This document shows positions 53,280 to 62,300 of a stretch of DNA of 64,000 nt, piece by piece (position 1 is the stretch's first letter; every line of letters begins with the position of its first letter). The stretch is taken from assembly GCA_964351655.1 (NCBI GenBank), contig CAYGPD010000006.1, positions 44,079 through 108,078 of the forward strand. The letters run 5' to 3'. This DNA comes from Hirschia sp964351655 (GTDB lineage Bacteria > Pseudomonadota > Alphaproteobacteria > Caulobacterales > Hyphomonadaceae). A program made the translations under genes and the position numbers. The notes below the pieces were generated by a model that searched no databases, had not been told where the DNA came from, and was given only the letters and a program-made list of their open reading frames with translations.

Positions 53280-53325
53280 ATAGGATGTTTAAAAGTCTAG
53301 AAGGAGCTTTTAAATTAAAAATGAT

Positions 53326-53356
53326 AGCGCCGCCCCTGCTATTTAGAGGCGACGCT
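53326..53356 (-). terminator. Terminator hairpin of the STN receptor gene
   Basis: AGCGCCGCC and GGCGACGCT pair with one mismatch just after the receptor stop at 53364. On the minus strand the stem is followed by a T-rich stretch. Confidence 0.6.
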
Positions 53357-53363
53357 GTATGCT

Positions 53364-56300
53364 TTAGAATTTGGCCTTTGCACCAAAGAGTATACGACGA
53401 CCATTGTCTTCAAAAACAGCCGGGAAACCATTGCCGTCAAATGATCCAATCGGCTCATCAAGCAGGTTTATACCTTCCAAGACCATCGAGAAATTCTCGT
53501 TGATGTCATAGGTAATGTTTCCATCCAGCACACCGCCAGCTTCGATGAACTGACCAAAGCCTTCTTGCGCACCATCATTGACAAGATACTCGTCTCTCCA
53601 TGTGTAAGACAAACGCAAGGACAAGTGATCGCCTTCATAATAACCGCTAGCGTTAAAGTTATTTGCAGATGCACCCACAACTTTATCTGGATCGGAATTA
53701 TCAATATAGGTGTAGTTCAACAATGCGCCTGTATTGGCTAACAATCCCGGCAAGTTACTGAAATTATGTTGAAAAGTAAGCTCTACTCCCTGCACATTCA
53801 CACCATCACCATTCACAATCGAATTGACGATAAACTCTTCGGAAATCTGGTTACGTGTCCCATCTCCAAGAATTTCTGTGATTGTCAAATTCTCAATGCT
53901 CGTATCTTTTTCAATGAGCGACACCAGATCTTTGTGGAAGAAAGTTGCTGATAAAATCGATGCATCATCAAAATACCACTCCAATGCCATATCAAAATTG
54001 TTAGACCGGAATGGGTCTAGCATTGGGTTGTTTCTGTTGATCGTTGGCGGAACATTGCTTGCTGTTGTCGACGGCGAAATCTGACCAAGGTTTGGTCGTG
54101 CCATAGTGCGCGATGCAGCCACACGCGCCACAAGATCATCTGTCAATTCTATCTGAAGGTTAGCAGATGGAAGAATATCAAGATAATCCCTGCTCACCGT
54201 CACAGGAGCACCCGGCGGTATTTTAATCAAAGCCCCACCATCTGGCTCTATCGTGATGCCTGAAAGGTCGGGTGCAAATCCACGTGTCGTTTGATCTGTA
54301 TTGACCAATCGCACACCGAAATTACCAGAAATGCGGTGATCATTAGAAGCGAAATCCATTTGCCCATATACGGACATGATTTTCTCAGTCACATCAATCG
54401 CAGCAGCAGTATCTTCTGACACTGTACCCAATTGCGCCAAAGTACCGCGATCAAGTGAGTTCACAATATCACGCGCACGGGATCCCATAAATAACGATGG
54501 GACACGCGCCCCACCTTCATACGCATCGAGGAAACTACCACCACCTGCATCCACGAGCTCTACGAGCGATGCTGCAGAGTAATTACCAGCCTCATTGCGC
54601 GATAGATTGAGCAAGTCTGCGATAACATCCTGATTAATATCTAATCTACGATATATACCTGTCTGATTTTGTTCAGAAAATGCGGCACCAAATTTAAATG
54701 CGCTTTCAAAGCCAAGGTCTAAATCACGTGTGGCATCAAATTTAGCATTAAAGATTTCATCTTCAATCTTGCTTCCGAACTCACCAAAAAAGTTCAAGAA
54801 TTCATAATTGTTTGGATCATCCGCATATGCTTGAGAAGCCTCATCAAGAATGAGGCTAGATACATCACTATCTACTGTCGCATCATATGCCGCCTGTGGA
54901 ATATAACCACGAGTTAGCAAATTTAGTCCATCTGCGGATTGCTCTGAAGTTGAAAAACCAATCTCACCAGAGAACTGCCAGTCACCAACTTCATATTTAC
55001 CGCCCGTTGAAACTCCCAGCGTTTCACCATCACGCACTTGTACACGCCCACCTGGACGCATTTCAACATTCGTCAGTCCAAGTTTTGTGTGCAGCAAAGT
55101 GCCATTTACATTCTCTTGCTGTGTAAGTTCTGGAACTTTTTGTTCGGGAGATCCCGGACGTACACGTCCAATTGTGTTTCCAAAGTTATACGCTGCAGCA
55201 GAGCGCACTGAAGTGTTATCAAGGCTAGTATAGAAGGCATCTGCATACAGTCTCATACTGTCAACAGGTTCCCACTCCACTTTACCGAGCAAACTCATAC
55301 GTTCTTTTTCTTCTTCAAAACGCTCAAGAAGAAGAATGTTCTGAGTATATTCACGAGATTTACGGAAACCACGGCTCAGCGTAGCGTGAGATTCTGAATC
55401 GCGTTGAGAGAATGCTCCACCAATCGTCACACCCACTTTACCGTCGGCGAACACATCCGAATAAATACCGGCAACGCGTGGTGCAATTTCTCCAGAGTTA
55501 GACTCGTGCGCCCCTTGAGCTGAAAGCGAAATTTGGCGCTTTCCAATGTCTAAGGGGCTTGGCGTACGAATAATCACAGTCCCAGACAACCCCCCCTCTT
55601 GGATGGAGGCCATAGGTGATTTGTACACTTCCAACGAATTCACAAATTCAGACGGCAGAGCAGAAAACTCAAAACTACGCGATGCCGCTTCAAGATTGTC
55701 GAGTGCAAATGCCGATGCTAAATTGCGACCATTCAATGTGGTTGAGGTAAATACGGGCGGCAAACCACGAATACTCACGCGGGAGCCTTCACCGCGCAAA
55801 CGTTGTATCTGAACACCCGTCACGCGCTGTAGAGATTCTGCGACATTCTCATCTGGGAAACGGCCCAAATCAGTCGCGCTAATCACATCTGCAATTACGT
55901 TGGAATTACGTTTTTTATCAACAGCCTGTTCAAGACTGGCGCGGATACCAGTAATCACAATTGTATCGAGCTTGCGCTCAGTATCAGCTACAACTTGCTC
56001 TGGCGCTTCCTGCGCTAAGGCTTGTTGATGCCCCAATGTCACAGCAGCAGCTGCTGCCCCTGCTAGTAATGATTGTCTAATTTGCTTATTCACGTCTTCT
56101 GTCTCCCCGAACGGCGCTTTCGCGCCTGTCTTACGCGTGATGACAACCATCCCGCGCTCAGTGAGACCACTAGAAAGACCCGTCCCCTGGAGCATAATTT
56201 CCAGAGCTTCAGTGACAGTAAACTGACCTTTGACGGGGTTAAGCCCATCAACCGGCACCAAATCATTAGAGAATAAAAGTTCAACTCCGGTGATTTTATG

Positions 56301-56447
56301 GACTGTATCCATCACCGAGCCAAGCGTCCCCCCGTCGATACTAAACTCGTATCGAGTATCAACGCTTTGTGCAGAGGCAGACATAACTGCCAATTGCGCC
56401 GCGACAACAAAGCATGCAAATGCCCTAATCTGCCTCGGTCTCCTCAT
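53364..56447 (-). CDS. STN-containing TonB-dependent receptor with an internal signal-peptide-like segment (second copy)
   Basis: About 1027 residues from the ATG at 56447, chosen because it gives a normal signal peptide (RAFACFVVAAQLAVMSASA); the frame extends upstream to a GTG at 56504. The STN domain (about 31-106) includes GGTLGSVMDTVHKITGVEL and FTVTEALEIMLQGTG. Then QSLLAGAAAAAVTLGHQQ ending in ALA before QE (about 125-145) resembles a second signal peptide. The TonB-box-like LDTIVITGIR is at 160-169, then the plug (SIRGLPPVFTSTTLNGRN) and a barrel ending ILFGAKAKF. It sits after its own FecR and FecI genes. Galactan oligomers are a possible ligand. It is paralogous to the 39872 receptor, with a diverged barrel. 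Confidence 0.87.
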   Translation of the reverse strand: MRRPRQIRAFACFVVAAQLAVMSASAQSVDTRYEFSIDGGTLGSVMDTVHKITGVELLFSNDLVPVDGLNPVKGQFTVTEALEIMLQGTGLSSGLTERGMVVITRKTGAKAPFGETEDVNKQIRQSLLAGAAAAAVTLGHQQALAQEAPEQVVADTERKLDTIVITGIRASLEQAVDKKRNSNVIADVISATDLGRFPDENVAESLQRVTGVQIQRLRGEGSRVSIRGLPPVFTSTTLNGRNLASAFALDNLEAASRSFEFSALPSEFVNSLEVYKSPMASIQEGGLSGTVIIRTPSPLDIGKRQISLSAQGAHESNSGEIAPRVAGIYSDVFADGKVGVTIGGAFSQRDSESHATLSRGFRKSREYTQNILLLERFEEEKERMSLLGKVEWEPVDSMRLYADAFYTSLDNTSVRSAAAYNFGNTIGRVRPGSPEQKVPELTQQENVNGTLLHTKLGLTNVEMRPGGRVQVRDGETLGVSTGGKYEVGDWQFSGEIGFSTSEQSADGLNLLTRGYIPQAAYDATVDSDVSSLILDEASQAYADDPNNYEFLNFFGEFGSKIEDEIFNAKFDATRDLDLGFESAFKFGAAFSEQNQTGIYRRLDINQDVIADLLNLSRNEAGNYSAASLVELVDAGGGSFLDAYEGGARVPSLFMGSRARDIVNSLDRGTLAQLGTVSEDTAAAIDVTEKIMSVYGQMDFASNDHRISGNFGVRLVNTDQTTRGFAPDLSGITIEPDGGALIKIPPGAPVTVSRDYLDILPSANLQIELTDDLVARVAASRTMARPNLGQISPSTTASNVPPTINRNNPMLDPFRSNNFDMALEWYFDDASILSATFFHKDLVSLIEKDTSIENLTITEILGDGTRNQISEEFIVNSIVNGDGVNVQGVELTFQHNFSNLPGLLANTGALLNYTYIDNSDPDKVVGASANNFNASGYYEGDHLSLRLSYTWRDEYLVNDGAQEGFGQFIEAGGVLDGNITYDINENFSMVLEGINLLDEPIGSFDGNGFPAVFEDNGRRILFGAKAKF

Positions 56448-56633
56448 CTCTATTTGTTTCGGTGCTGTGTGCAGCACTCTCAGACGGTTTTTTACCGGTC
56501 TCACAAGTAAAGACCGGACACCATGCTTTCCCCATAAGCGAAAATTACATTTTTATGACTTTTGTATTCATATGACGTTTCATTCCCTTGATTCTTATAA
56601 TTTTAATTTTTGCTTTTGTTTGGAATGTTATAC

Positions 56634-57683
56634 TCATTGCGCGCGGTACAAGCGAACATGATGGTCACTCACGCGCTCAACTTCCACATTTGCCATCAAA
56701 TGCAATGCTTCAAACATTTCATCTAAATCACCAATCCGATAATATGCCACCACCTTTTGTTGGCGCAAATCGACATCACTTATCTCAATCTGCATATCTG
56801 TGTACTGACCAATATCAGCAATCACATTCTCAAGGGTCTCTCCTTTGAAGGCCAAGATCCCATCATGCCAATCGACCTTTTTTTCCAAAGCCAAAGGTTC
56901 TACAACGTCAATTCGGTTCGCCTTTTGCGCAAAAATCACTGACTGCCCCGCAGAAACTTCAATTGTTGCGGGCGCTTCCTCCACTCCGTCTACAGGCACC
57001 TCACCTAAGCCCGATGCCGCCAAAGCGACTCGCCCCTCAGTGACCAAGACATCAATATCCCTCTCTTGCACCTTCACCGAAAATGCTGTGCCGACCGCAG
57101 TCACAACACCGTTTACAGTCTTTACGGAGAACGGTTTTTTAGGGTTGGAGGCCACATCAAAAAATGCCTCACCCTGCTTTAATTCAATGACCCGCTCGTC
57201 CTTTGAATAGGCAACTTCTATCACACTATTTGTATTGAGCAGGATTTGAGAACCATCCGGCAAATCAACTGTTTTTTGCTCACCAATATCTGTTGAAAAT
57301 GCGCTAGTATAATTTGGATTTTCTTGCCCTGTCAGATAGGTCGCACCAAAACCAATGCTAATAATAAACGACGCTGCCAAAGCTCCTACAAGAACCCGCT
57401 TAAGTGTCTGCGTCCTCAAGAAATTGCGATCCTTGCGTACCGCCGCCACAACATCCACATTCGCGGCGTGATCTTTCAACTCCTGCAAAACAGCTAATCC
57501 GCCCCAAAACTGGGACATGCGTTCAAGCGCATCCTGATGTTGCTGACTTTCGTGATACCATTCTACAAATGCCGCATGATCTTCGCTAGACAAAGCTCCG
57601 CTATCAAAGCGCACAAACCAATGTGCAGCCTCGCGTTCGATTTTCTTTAAATCCGGCAAAGAAGTAATCTTTGGGGCCGTCAT
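56634..57683 (-). CDS. FecR-family anti-sigma factor (second copy)
   Basis: A 349-residue protein. The cytoplasmic N-terminal domain (EREAAHWFVRFDSGALSSED, FVEWYHESQQHQDALER) precedes a membrane helix at about 96-117. The FecR domain has VDLPDGSQILLNTNSVIEVAY and IELKQGEAFFDVASNPKKPF, and a C-terminal STN-like part (TLENVIADIGQYTDMQIEI) follows. It is arranged and spaced as in the 43328 system: sigma, anti-sigma, receptor on the same strand. It would relay the loaded-receptor signal to the 57763 sigma factor. The two FecR proteins are diverged enough to have separate partners. Confidence 0.9.
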   Translation of the reverse strand: MTAPKITSLPDLKKIEREAAHWFVRFDSGALSSEDHAAFVEWYHESQQHQDALERMSQFWGGLAVLQELKDHAANVDVVAAVRKDRNFLRTQTLKRVLVGALAASFIISIGFGATYLTGQENPNYTSAFSTDIGEQKTVDLPDGSQILLNTNSVIEVAYSKDERVIELKQGEAFFDVASNPKKPFSVKTVNGVVTAVGTAFSVKVQERDIDVLVTEGRVALAASGLGEVPVDGVEEAPATIEVSAGQSVIFAQKANRIDVVEPLALEKKVDWHDGILAFKGETLENVIADIGQYTDMQIEISDVDLRQQKVVAYYRIGDLDEMFEALHLMANVEVERVSDHHVRLYRAQ

Positions 57684-57740
57684 TCGTATTTAGTCTCTCT
57701 CACTCAGCGTCAATCAATTGCAACTCACGCGATTTTATTT

Positions 57741-57773
57741 CTACCGACTATCTACCGACTATCTACCGATTAT
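57741..57773. repeat. Three tandem 11-bp repeats (CTACCGACTAT) over the FecI stop codon
   Basis: CTACCGACTAT occurs at 57741 and 57752, and CTACCGATTAT at 57763, in direct tandem. The FecI stop (TAG on the minus strand) is within the copy at 57763, so changes in copy number would alter only the spacing to the FecR gene, not the protein. Confidence 0.7.
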
Positions 57774-58356
57774 ATGTCTTTTGCACCGCATCCAATATAG
57801 CAGACTTTTGCCTTTTCACCGCGTGAGGCAGTGCACCAAACTCAGCCGGATCATAGCCCTGCTCTCTTAGGTAAATATGTATATCGACCATCGCAGCGGC
57901 CACACGTTTCTCTACTGTACTCACGGACACATTCAAACGTGTCGCTATCTGTTTATACTTCAACCCCTCTATACGGCGCATAACAAATGCGTTTTTCAAC
58001 TCCGGTGACAAACTCGCCAAGCCCTTAGTTAGTATGACCAATTTCTGACGTGCATCCAAACTATCAACTTGACTAACCTGCCTGTCATCCCAAAAGACCG
58101 ACGATCCGCCTAAATCCTCAATAGAAACCCCTGTAGAATTCACCTTCTTCTGCGCATGTTTAATGGCAAGGTTTTTGGCCACACGCATGAGAAAATGTTC
58201 AGGCTCATGAATCTCAGTCTCTAGCTCAGCCGCGAACCCTTTTAAAAAAGTCTCTTGCGCAATCTCATCAACATCAGCCGGATTTGGCCGATACCGCGCT
58301 ATAATTTTGCGCAAGACGTGTTGCTGCCCCTCAAAGGCATCCAAAATTTTAGACAT
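57763..58356 (-). CDS. ECF sigma factor, FecI family (second copy)
   Basis: About 197 residues from the ATG at 58356 (GGGGAGG immediately upstream, rather close); a GTG at 58404 would add 16 residues. Region 2 is PADVDEIAQETFLKGFAA and region 4 LSPELKNAFVMRRIEGLKYK followed by IATRLNVSVSTVEKRVAAAM. A C-terminal tail of about 30 residues (ALPHAVKRQKSAILDAV) extends beyond region 4. It precedes FecR and the STN receptor, completing the second cell-surface signalling system. The stop codon is inside an 11-bp tandem repeat. Confidence 0.88.
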   Translation of the reverse strand: MSKILDAFEGQQHVLRKIIARYRPNPADVDEIAQETFLKGFAAELETEIHEPEHFLMRVAKNLAIKHAQKKVNSTGVSIEDLGGSSVFWDDRQVSQVDSLDARQKLVILTKGLASLSPELKNAFVMRRIEGLKYKQIATRLNVSVSTVEKRVAAAMVDIHIYLREQGYDPAEFGALPHAVKRQKSAILDAVQKTYNR

Positions 58357-58528
58357 GTCCTCCCCAATTCTCCGTGGGTTTTTACCTAAAACTCGCACAG
58401 CCACCTAATTGGGTCAAATTATCTTTATAAAGATATTATCTTTACTGCTTAAACTCTCCCCAGCACTCTAATTTTTTGCTTGGGTCTTCTTAATTTCAGT
58501 CTGTTGATAAGAGTAGGTTTTTCGTATA

Positions 58529-58542
58529 TGACAACATTGTCA
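58529..58542. promoter_or_regulatory. Inverted repeat TGACAA-CA-TTGTCA upstream of the sugar porter
   Basis: A perfect 6-bp inverted repeat with a 2-base centre lies in the divergent region between FecI (minus) and the sugar porter (plus), about 140 bp before the porter start. It shares TTGTCA with the 10836 site, but in a different arrangement. An operator role is inference. Confidence 0.35.
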
Positions 58543-58677
58543 AGAAGTGTGCTTGCGCCGAAATTCTGAGGAGAACGAAAGCGCATATTTTTGGGGAAAC
58601 ACTTCTGAAAATGGACTTTTAAAAAGCTCACAAAATATAAGCACGCCCGAAATCTGGCGGCTGGGGAGAAAAACGCG

Positions 58678-60108
58678 ATGAATACAACACCAATCAGCAA
58701 CCCTGCTGATGATCCAAAAGCAGGAAATATCGCCTACCTATTGATGATTAGCTGTGTCGCCACGATTGGTGGCTTCCTATTTGGTTTTGATAGCGGCGTG
58801 ATCAACGGCACAATTGACGGCCTACGCGCTGCATTTAACTCAAGTGATGCCGGTTCTGGCTTTCAGGTTGCATCTATGTTGCTTGGCTGTGCTTTCGGTG
58901 CTGCGCTTGCCGGCACGCTTTCTGATAAATATGGCCGCCGTTCAATGATGATCGTCGCCGCTATATTATTTGTTGTCAGTGCGTGGGGGTCAGGTATTTC
59001 TAGCGGCTCGCTTGAGTTCATCATTTACCGTCTTCTTGGTGGTCTGGCTGTTGGGGCAGCAAGTGTGATGGCACCGGCTTACATTGCCGAAGTTGCGCCG
59101 CCAAACCTTCGTGGAAAGATGGCAACTATTCAGCAGGTTGCGATTATTTTTGGCTTATTTATCGCTTTCTTGAGCAATTATCTGATCGCTCAAAGCGCGG
59201 GATCTTCTACGCAAGAATGGCTCCTTGGATTTGAAGCGTGGCGTTGGATGTATTGGATGGAGCTAATCCCTGCTGGTGTATTCTTGCTCGCGCTATTGGG
59301 CATTCCTGAAAGCCCGCGCTTTCTCGTGGCGCAAGAAAACAAAGACAAAGCACACGCAGTTTTTGAAAAAATCAGCGGAACTGCACAAGCCAATGTACAA
59401 GTAGCTGAAGTTGAAGCCTCGCTTGCTTCTGATCACAAACCAAAGCTCTCAGACCTCTTTAAAAACGGCAAATTACGTCCGATCGTTTGGGTCGGAATCG
59501 GTCTAGCTGTCTTTCAGCAATTTGTCGGTATCAACATCATTTTCTATTACGGGGCAGTGCTTTGGCAAGCCGCTGGCTTTACAGAAGCAGATGCTCTGTT
59601 GATCAACGTCATGTCTGGTGCCTTGAGTATTGGTGCGGTAACAGCCGCTCTTCTACTTGTAGACCGTATCGGGCGCAAACCCCTCTTGCTTGTTGGATCT
59701 GCAGGTATGGCAATATCGCTTGCTGTAGTCGCTTTCACATTCTCCACTGGTGAATTAACCGATGCTGGCGGCATTAGCCTCACCTCTCCAATGGGGCTGG
59801 TCGCCCTAATTGCAGCCAATGTGTATGTGGTATTTTTCAATGCGTCTTGGGGACCTGTCATGTGGGTTATGTTGGGCGAAATGTTTCCTAACCAAATCCG
59901 CGGATCTGGTCTCGCTGTCGCTGGTTTCTTCCAGTGGATTGCTAACTTCGTCATTAGCATGTCCTTCCCAATAATGATTGGAACAGCATCTATCGGGCTT
60001 GTCGGCGCATATGGTTTCTACACGCTATCAGCCTTTATCTCGGTCGCATTCGTCTGGTATTTCGTACGCGAAACCAAGGGCAAAAAATTGGAAGACATGG
60101 TGGGGTAA
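58678..60108 (+). CDS. MFS sugar porter (galactose/xylose:H+ symporter family)
   Basis: A 476-residue, twelve-helix sugar:proton symporter of normal family length. GGFLFGFDSGVINGTIDGL in helix 1, SDKYGRRS, YIAEVAPPNLRGKMATIQQ, the central IPESPRFLV, VDRIGRKPLLL and the C-terminal VRETKGKKLEDM are all standard. FQQFVGINIIFYYG carries the QQ-x-x-G-x-N sugar-binding motif of helix 7. It is a paralogue of the 9130 protein without the long loop. It stands alone, divergent from the second FecI gene, and ends in a terminator. Galactose or another neutral hexose is the likely substrate. Confidence 0.9.
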   Translation: MNTTPISNPADDPKAGNIAYLLMISCVATIGGFLFGFDSGVINGTIDGLRAAFNSSDAGSGFQVASMLLGCAFGAALAGTLSDKYGRRSMMIVAAILFVVSAWGSGISSGSLEFIIYRLLGGLAVGAASVMAPAYIAEVAPPNLRGKMATIQQVAIIFGLFIAFLSNYLIAQSAGSSTQEWLLGFEAWRWMYWMELIPAGVFLLALLGIPESPRFLVAQENKDKAHAVFEKISGTAQANVQVAEVEASLASDHKPKLSDLFKNGKLRPIVWVGIGLAVFQQFVGINIIFYYGAVLWQAAGFTEADALLINVMSGALSIGAVTAALLLVDRIGRKPLLLVGSAGMAISLAVVAFTFSTGELTDAGGISLTSPMGLVALIAANVYVVFFNASWGPVMWVMLGEMFPNQIRGSGLAVAGFFQWIANFVISMSFPIMIGTASIGLVGAYGFYTLSAFISVAFVWYFVRETKGKKLEDMVG

Positions 60109-60139
60109 ATCCTCCTCCATTCCAAAACACATAATAATG

Positions 60140-60172
60140 AGCCGCGCTGGAATATGTCAGCGCGGCTTTTTT
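60140..60172 (+). terminator. Intrinsic terminator of the sugar porter gene
   Basis: AGCCGCGCTG and CAGCGCGGCT form a perfect 10-bp GC-rich stem with an 8-base loop, followed by a T-run. Confidence 0.85.
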
Positions 60173-60342
60173 GTGCCTATTCCTACCCTTTATTTCATTG
60201 AACTTCAGTGCTTTCCAATGCCTTTCAAAATTTGCTGACGCCCCATTGGAACCAATCATGCCAATGCAACGTTGATTAGCCATACGATAGAAAATGAATG
60301 AGTCCCCATTCTCATTCTCTACCCACACTGAAAGGAAGAACA

Positions 60343-60537
60343 ATGAGTAATCATGTGACACACAACACCTCTGGAACTGGCAATATCTTCATGACTATCC
60401 TTTCGATATTGCTGCCGCCTTTAGGTGTCGCACTTGCCCGTGGTATCGGCGGAACTTTCTTCTTGAATGTTCTACTTACAATACTTGGTTATGTGCCTGG
60501 TCTGGTGCACGCAATCTGGGTCGTTGCCCGAAGATAA
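60343..60537 (+). CDS. Pmp3/YqaE (UPF0057) family membrane peptide
   Basis: A 64-residue protein starting at the ATG at 60343, with AAAGGAAGAA before it. After a short polar N-terminus come two hydrophobic helices in the family pattern: ILSILLPPLGVALARG and FFLNVLLTILGYVPGLVHAIWV. Pmp3/YqaE proteins are small stress-induced membrane proteins linked to salt, cold or membrane-potential stress. It is followed by two further stress-type genes. Confidence 0.9.
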   Translation: MSNHVTHNTSGTGNIFMTILSILLPPLGVALARGIGGTFFLNVLLTILGYVPGLVHAIWVVARR

Positions 60538-60627
60538 CCGCTATACACATTTCCCCGCAGACCGTCGCTTGATGCGCGATTTCCACCTCGATCGCGCATC
60601 AGCACAACCAAAAAATTGAGGTCAATT

Positions 60628-61122
60628 ATGGCTGATATAGACAAACTTGAGACCGCCCCAAAAGAACAATTATGGAAGCATTTGAAAGACGTTAGATGCG
60701 TTATGTTAGGATCCCCCGATCCCAACCAACACATGCAACCCATGACGCCTCAAATCGAAGAAGAGGCACAGGAAATATGGTTCTTCGCATCTAAATCATC
60801 AGAGCTTGTTCAAACGCTAGGCGTTGGCGCGCACACTGTGCATATGTGTGTTGTTGAAAAAGACTACCAAGCCTGTTTGCAAGGCGCACTTCGTGTTGAA
60901 ATGAACACATCTGTATTGGAACGCCACTGGAATTCTGTGGTGGCAGCATGGTTTGAAGGCGGCAAATCCGATCCTGATTTAATCATGCTTTGCTTCCGTC
61001 CGCAAAACGCTTCCATCTGGGCTTCTTCTCAAAACCCAATCACATTTGCTTATGAAATTGCGAAAGCAAACATGAAGGAACAGACGCCCGATATTGGAAG
61101 TCGTGCAAACGTGAACTTCTAG
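60628..61122 (+). CDS. Pyridoxamine-5'-phosphate-oxidase-like protein (general stress protein 26 type)
   Basis: A 164-residue flavin-binding-like split-barrel protein. GAGGTC seven bases upstream supports the ATG at 60628. LWKHLKDVRCVMLGSP, MTPQIEEEAQEIWFFASKSS, LVQTLGVGAHTVHMCVVEKD and the C-terminal FRPQNASIWASS are typical of the GSP26-like group of the PNPOx superfamily. Such proteins bind FMN or FAD; their substrate is mostly unknown. It lies between the Pmp3-like and PA2169-like genes and may belong to the same stress regulon. Confidence 0.85.
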   Translation: MADIDKLETAPKEQLWKHLKDVRCVMLGSPDPNQHMQPMTPQIEEEAQEIWFFASKSSELVQTLGVGAHTVHMCVVEKDYQACLQGALRVEMNTSVLERHWNSVVAAWFEGGKSDPDLIMLCFRPQNASIWASSQNPITFAYEIAKANMKEQTPDIGSRANVNF

Positions 61123-61213
61123 CTTAGCTAAAACACATTTACCCGTTTCCAGAATACCCCCTCTTTATTTTGGAAACTCCCCACCCCTCCAAACACCCCT
61201 AAGGAGAAATACA

Positions 61214-61660
61214 ATGTCTAATGTAAATATTGATGTTTTAAACGATGTAACTGCCAAGCTAATCGATAGCCAAAAAGGCTATATGAAATGCTACGAGATG
61301 ACGGACACATCATATATGTTCCGCTCTCAATTTCTTCACCGCGCAAATGATCGTGAAAAAATGATCAGCCAGTTTCAAAGTCAGGTTCGCGCCCTAGGCG
61401 GAAAACCTGAAACGAGTGGAACTGTTGGTGGAAGTATGCATCGTGGCTTCACGGACTTTGCATCCCTATTCCAAAAAGATGGAAAAGCAGCTCTAAACGC
61501 TATTGATGATGGCGAAGAACACCTTGCAGAAATGATTGAGGACAAGCTCAAAAAAGTTGATCTTCTACCCGCGACACGCAACTTGCTCGTGACTGCGCAT
61601 GAAAGCGCAAAATCAGGTGAACGTTTTGCTGACCGCATGGAAGACGTCATCACAAAATAA
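61214..61660 (+). CDS. PA2169-family four-helix-bundle protein (DUF2383)
   Basis: A 148-residue, all-helical protein with no signal peptide. INDVLNDVTAKLIDSQKGY-like beginning (DVLNDVTAKLIDSQKGYMKC), FRSQFLHRANDREKMISQF and the DGEEHLAEMIEDKLKK segment follow the ferritin-like PA2169/DUF2383 pattern. Members are often induced in stationary phase or stress; a metal role is suspected because of conserved Glu/His. AAGGAGAAAT precedes the ATG. It ends in a strong terminator. Confidence 0.83.
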   Translation: MSNVNIDVLNDVTAKLIDSQKGYMKCYEMTDTSYMFRSQFLHRANDREKMISQFQSQVRALGGKPETSGTVGGSMHRGFTDFASLFQKDGKAALNAIDDGEEHLAEMIEDKLKKVDLLPATRNLLVTAHESAKSGERFADRMEDVITK

Positions 61661-61690
61661 TTTAAATTGATAAAATAGCCCCCGCAAACT

Positions 61691-61724
61691 AAGCCGCAAT
61701 ACTCCATGTATTGCGGCTTTTTTA
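61691..61724 (+). terminator. Intrinsic terminator of the PA2169-family gene
   Basis: AAGCCGCAATAC and GTATTGCGGCTT form a perfect 12-bp stem with a 5-base loop, followed by TTTTT. Confidence 0.85.
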
Positions 61725-61865
61725 TTTCAGTACCCCACATAAACACCCAGCAAAGGCATTGCGGGAGGCCCTCGACAGTATTGTTTATTAATTTCAAGTT
61801 AATTGGGAACAAAGTCAGCCTGCATAACGTTACTTAATTATTAATAGTCAAAAGGGGACTGTAAA

Positions 61866-62252
61866 ATGATTAAGTATATCCGTTCAGCAGGCGCTCTATT
61901 CTTACTCGGCACAAGCTTAACCAGTTTTGCTCATGCAGACATGCCAACAGCCTATTCAAATGCAGCTGATATTCAAGAATGCATAAACCCAGCCAACGCC
62001 ATTCCAATGATTACTGACAATGGAACCGTTACTGGAAAATACGCCATCCCAACTGTCAGCGCTAATGGCGATATAAATTCAGCTACAATTGTTACCCACG
62101 AAGAATTATTGCAGTTGAGCGATTGCTCCTTAGATTCCACACAAGCGAACAAAGCAGTGATTCACCAGACAGACACGCTTATCATCCAAGGGCCGCGTCC
62201 AAAACTTGATGAACAAAAAGAAGACAACACCACGCTCTTTGCGATGTCATAA
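61866..62252 (+). CDS. Secreted hypothetical protein
   Basis: A 128-residue protein with a clear signal peptide (RSAGALFLLGTSLTSFAHA, cut before DMPT). The mature 105 residues contain two cysteines (IQECINPA and LSDCSLDS), which could form a disulfide. The C-terminus is charged. I know no family. AAAGGGGAC upstream supports the start. It has its own terminator. Periplasmic location is likely. Confidence 0.7.
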   Translation: MIKYIRSAGALFLLGTSLTSFAHADMPTAYSNAADIQECINPANAIPMITDNGTVTGKYAIPTVSANGDINSATIVTHEELLQLSDCSLDSTQANKAVIHQTDTLIIQGPRPKLDEQKEDNTTLFAMS

Positions 62253-62300
62253 TTTGATGGATATATATAAAGTCACACAGTCAAAATTGATACGCTATTA

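Larger units (their letters stand above)
53012..53363. other. Convergent intergenic region with three hairpins
   Basis: About 350 bp between the sulfatase (plus) and the second STN receptor (minus). It holds a plus-strand terminator (53038-53068), two minus-strand hairpins (53244-53279 and 53326-53356), and no gene. The 170 bp at 53070-53240 have no recognised feature. Confidence 0.6.
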
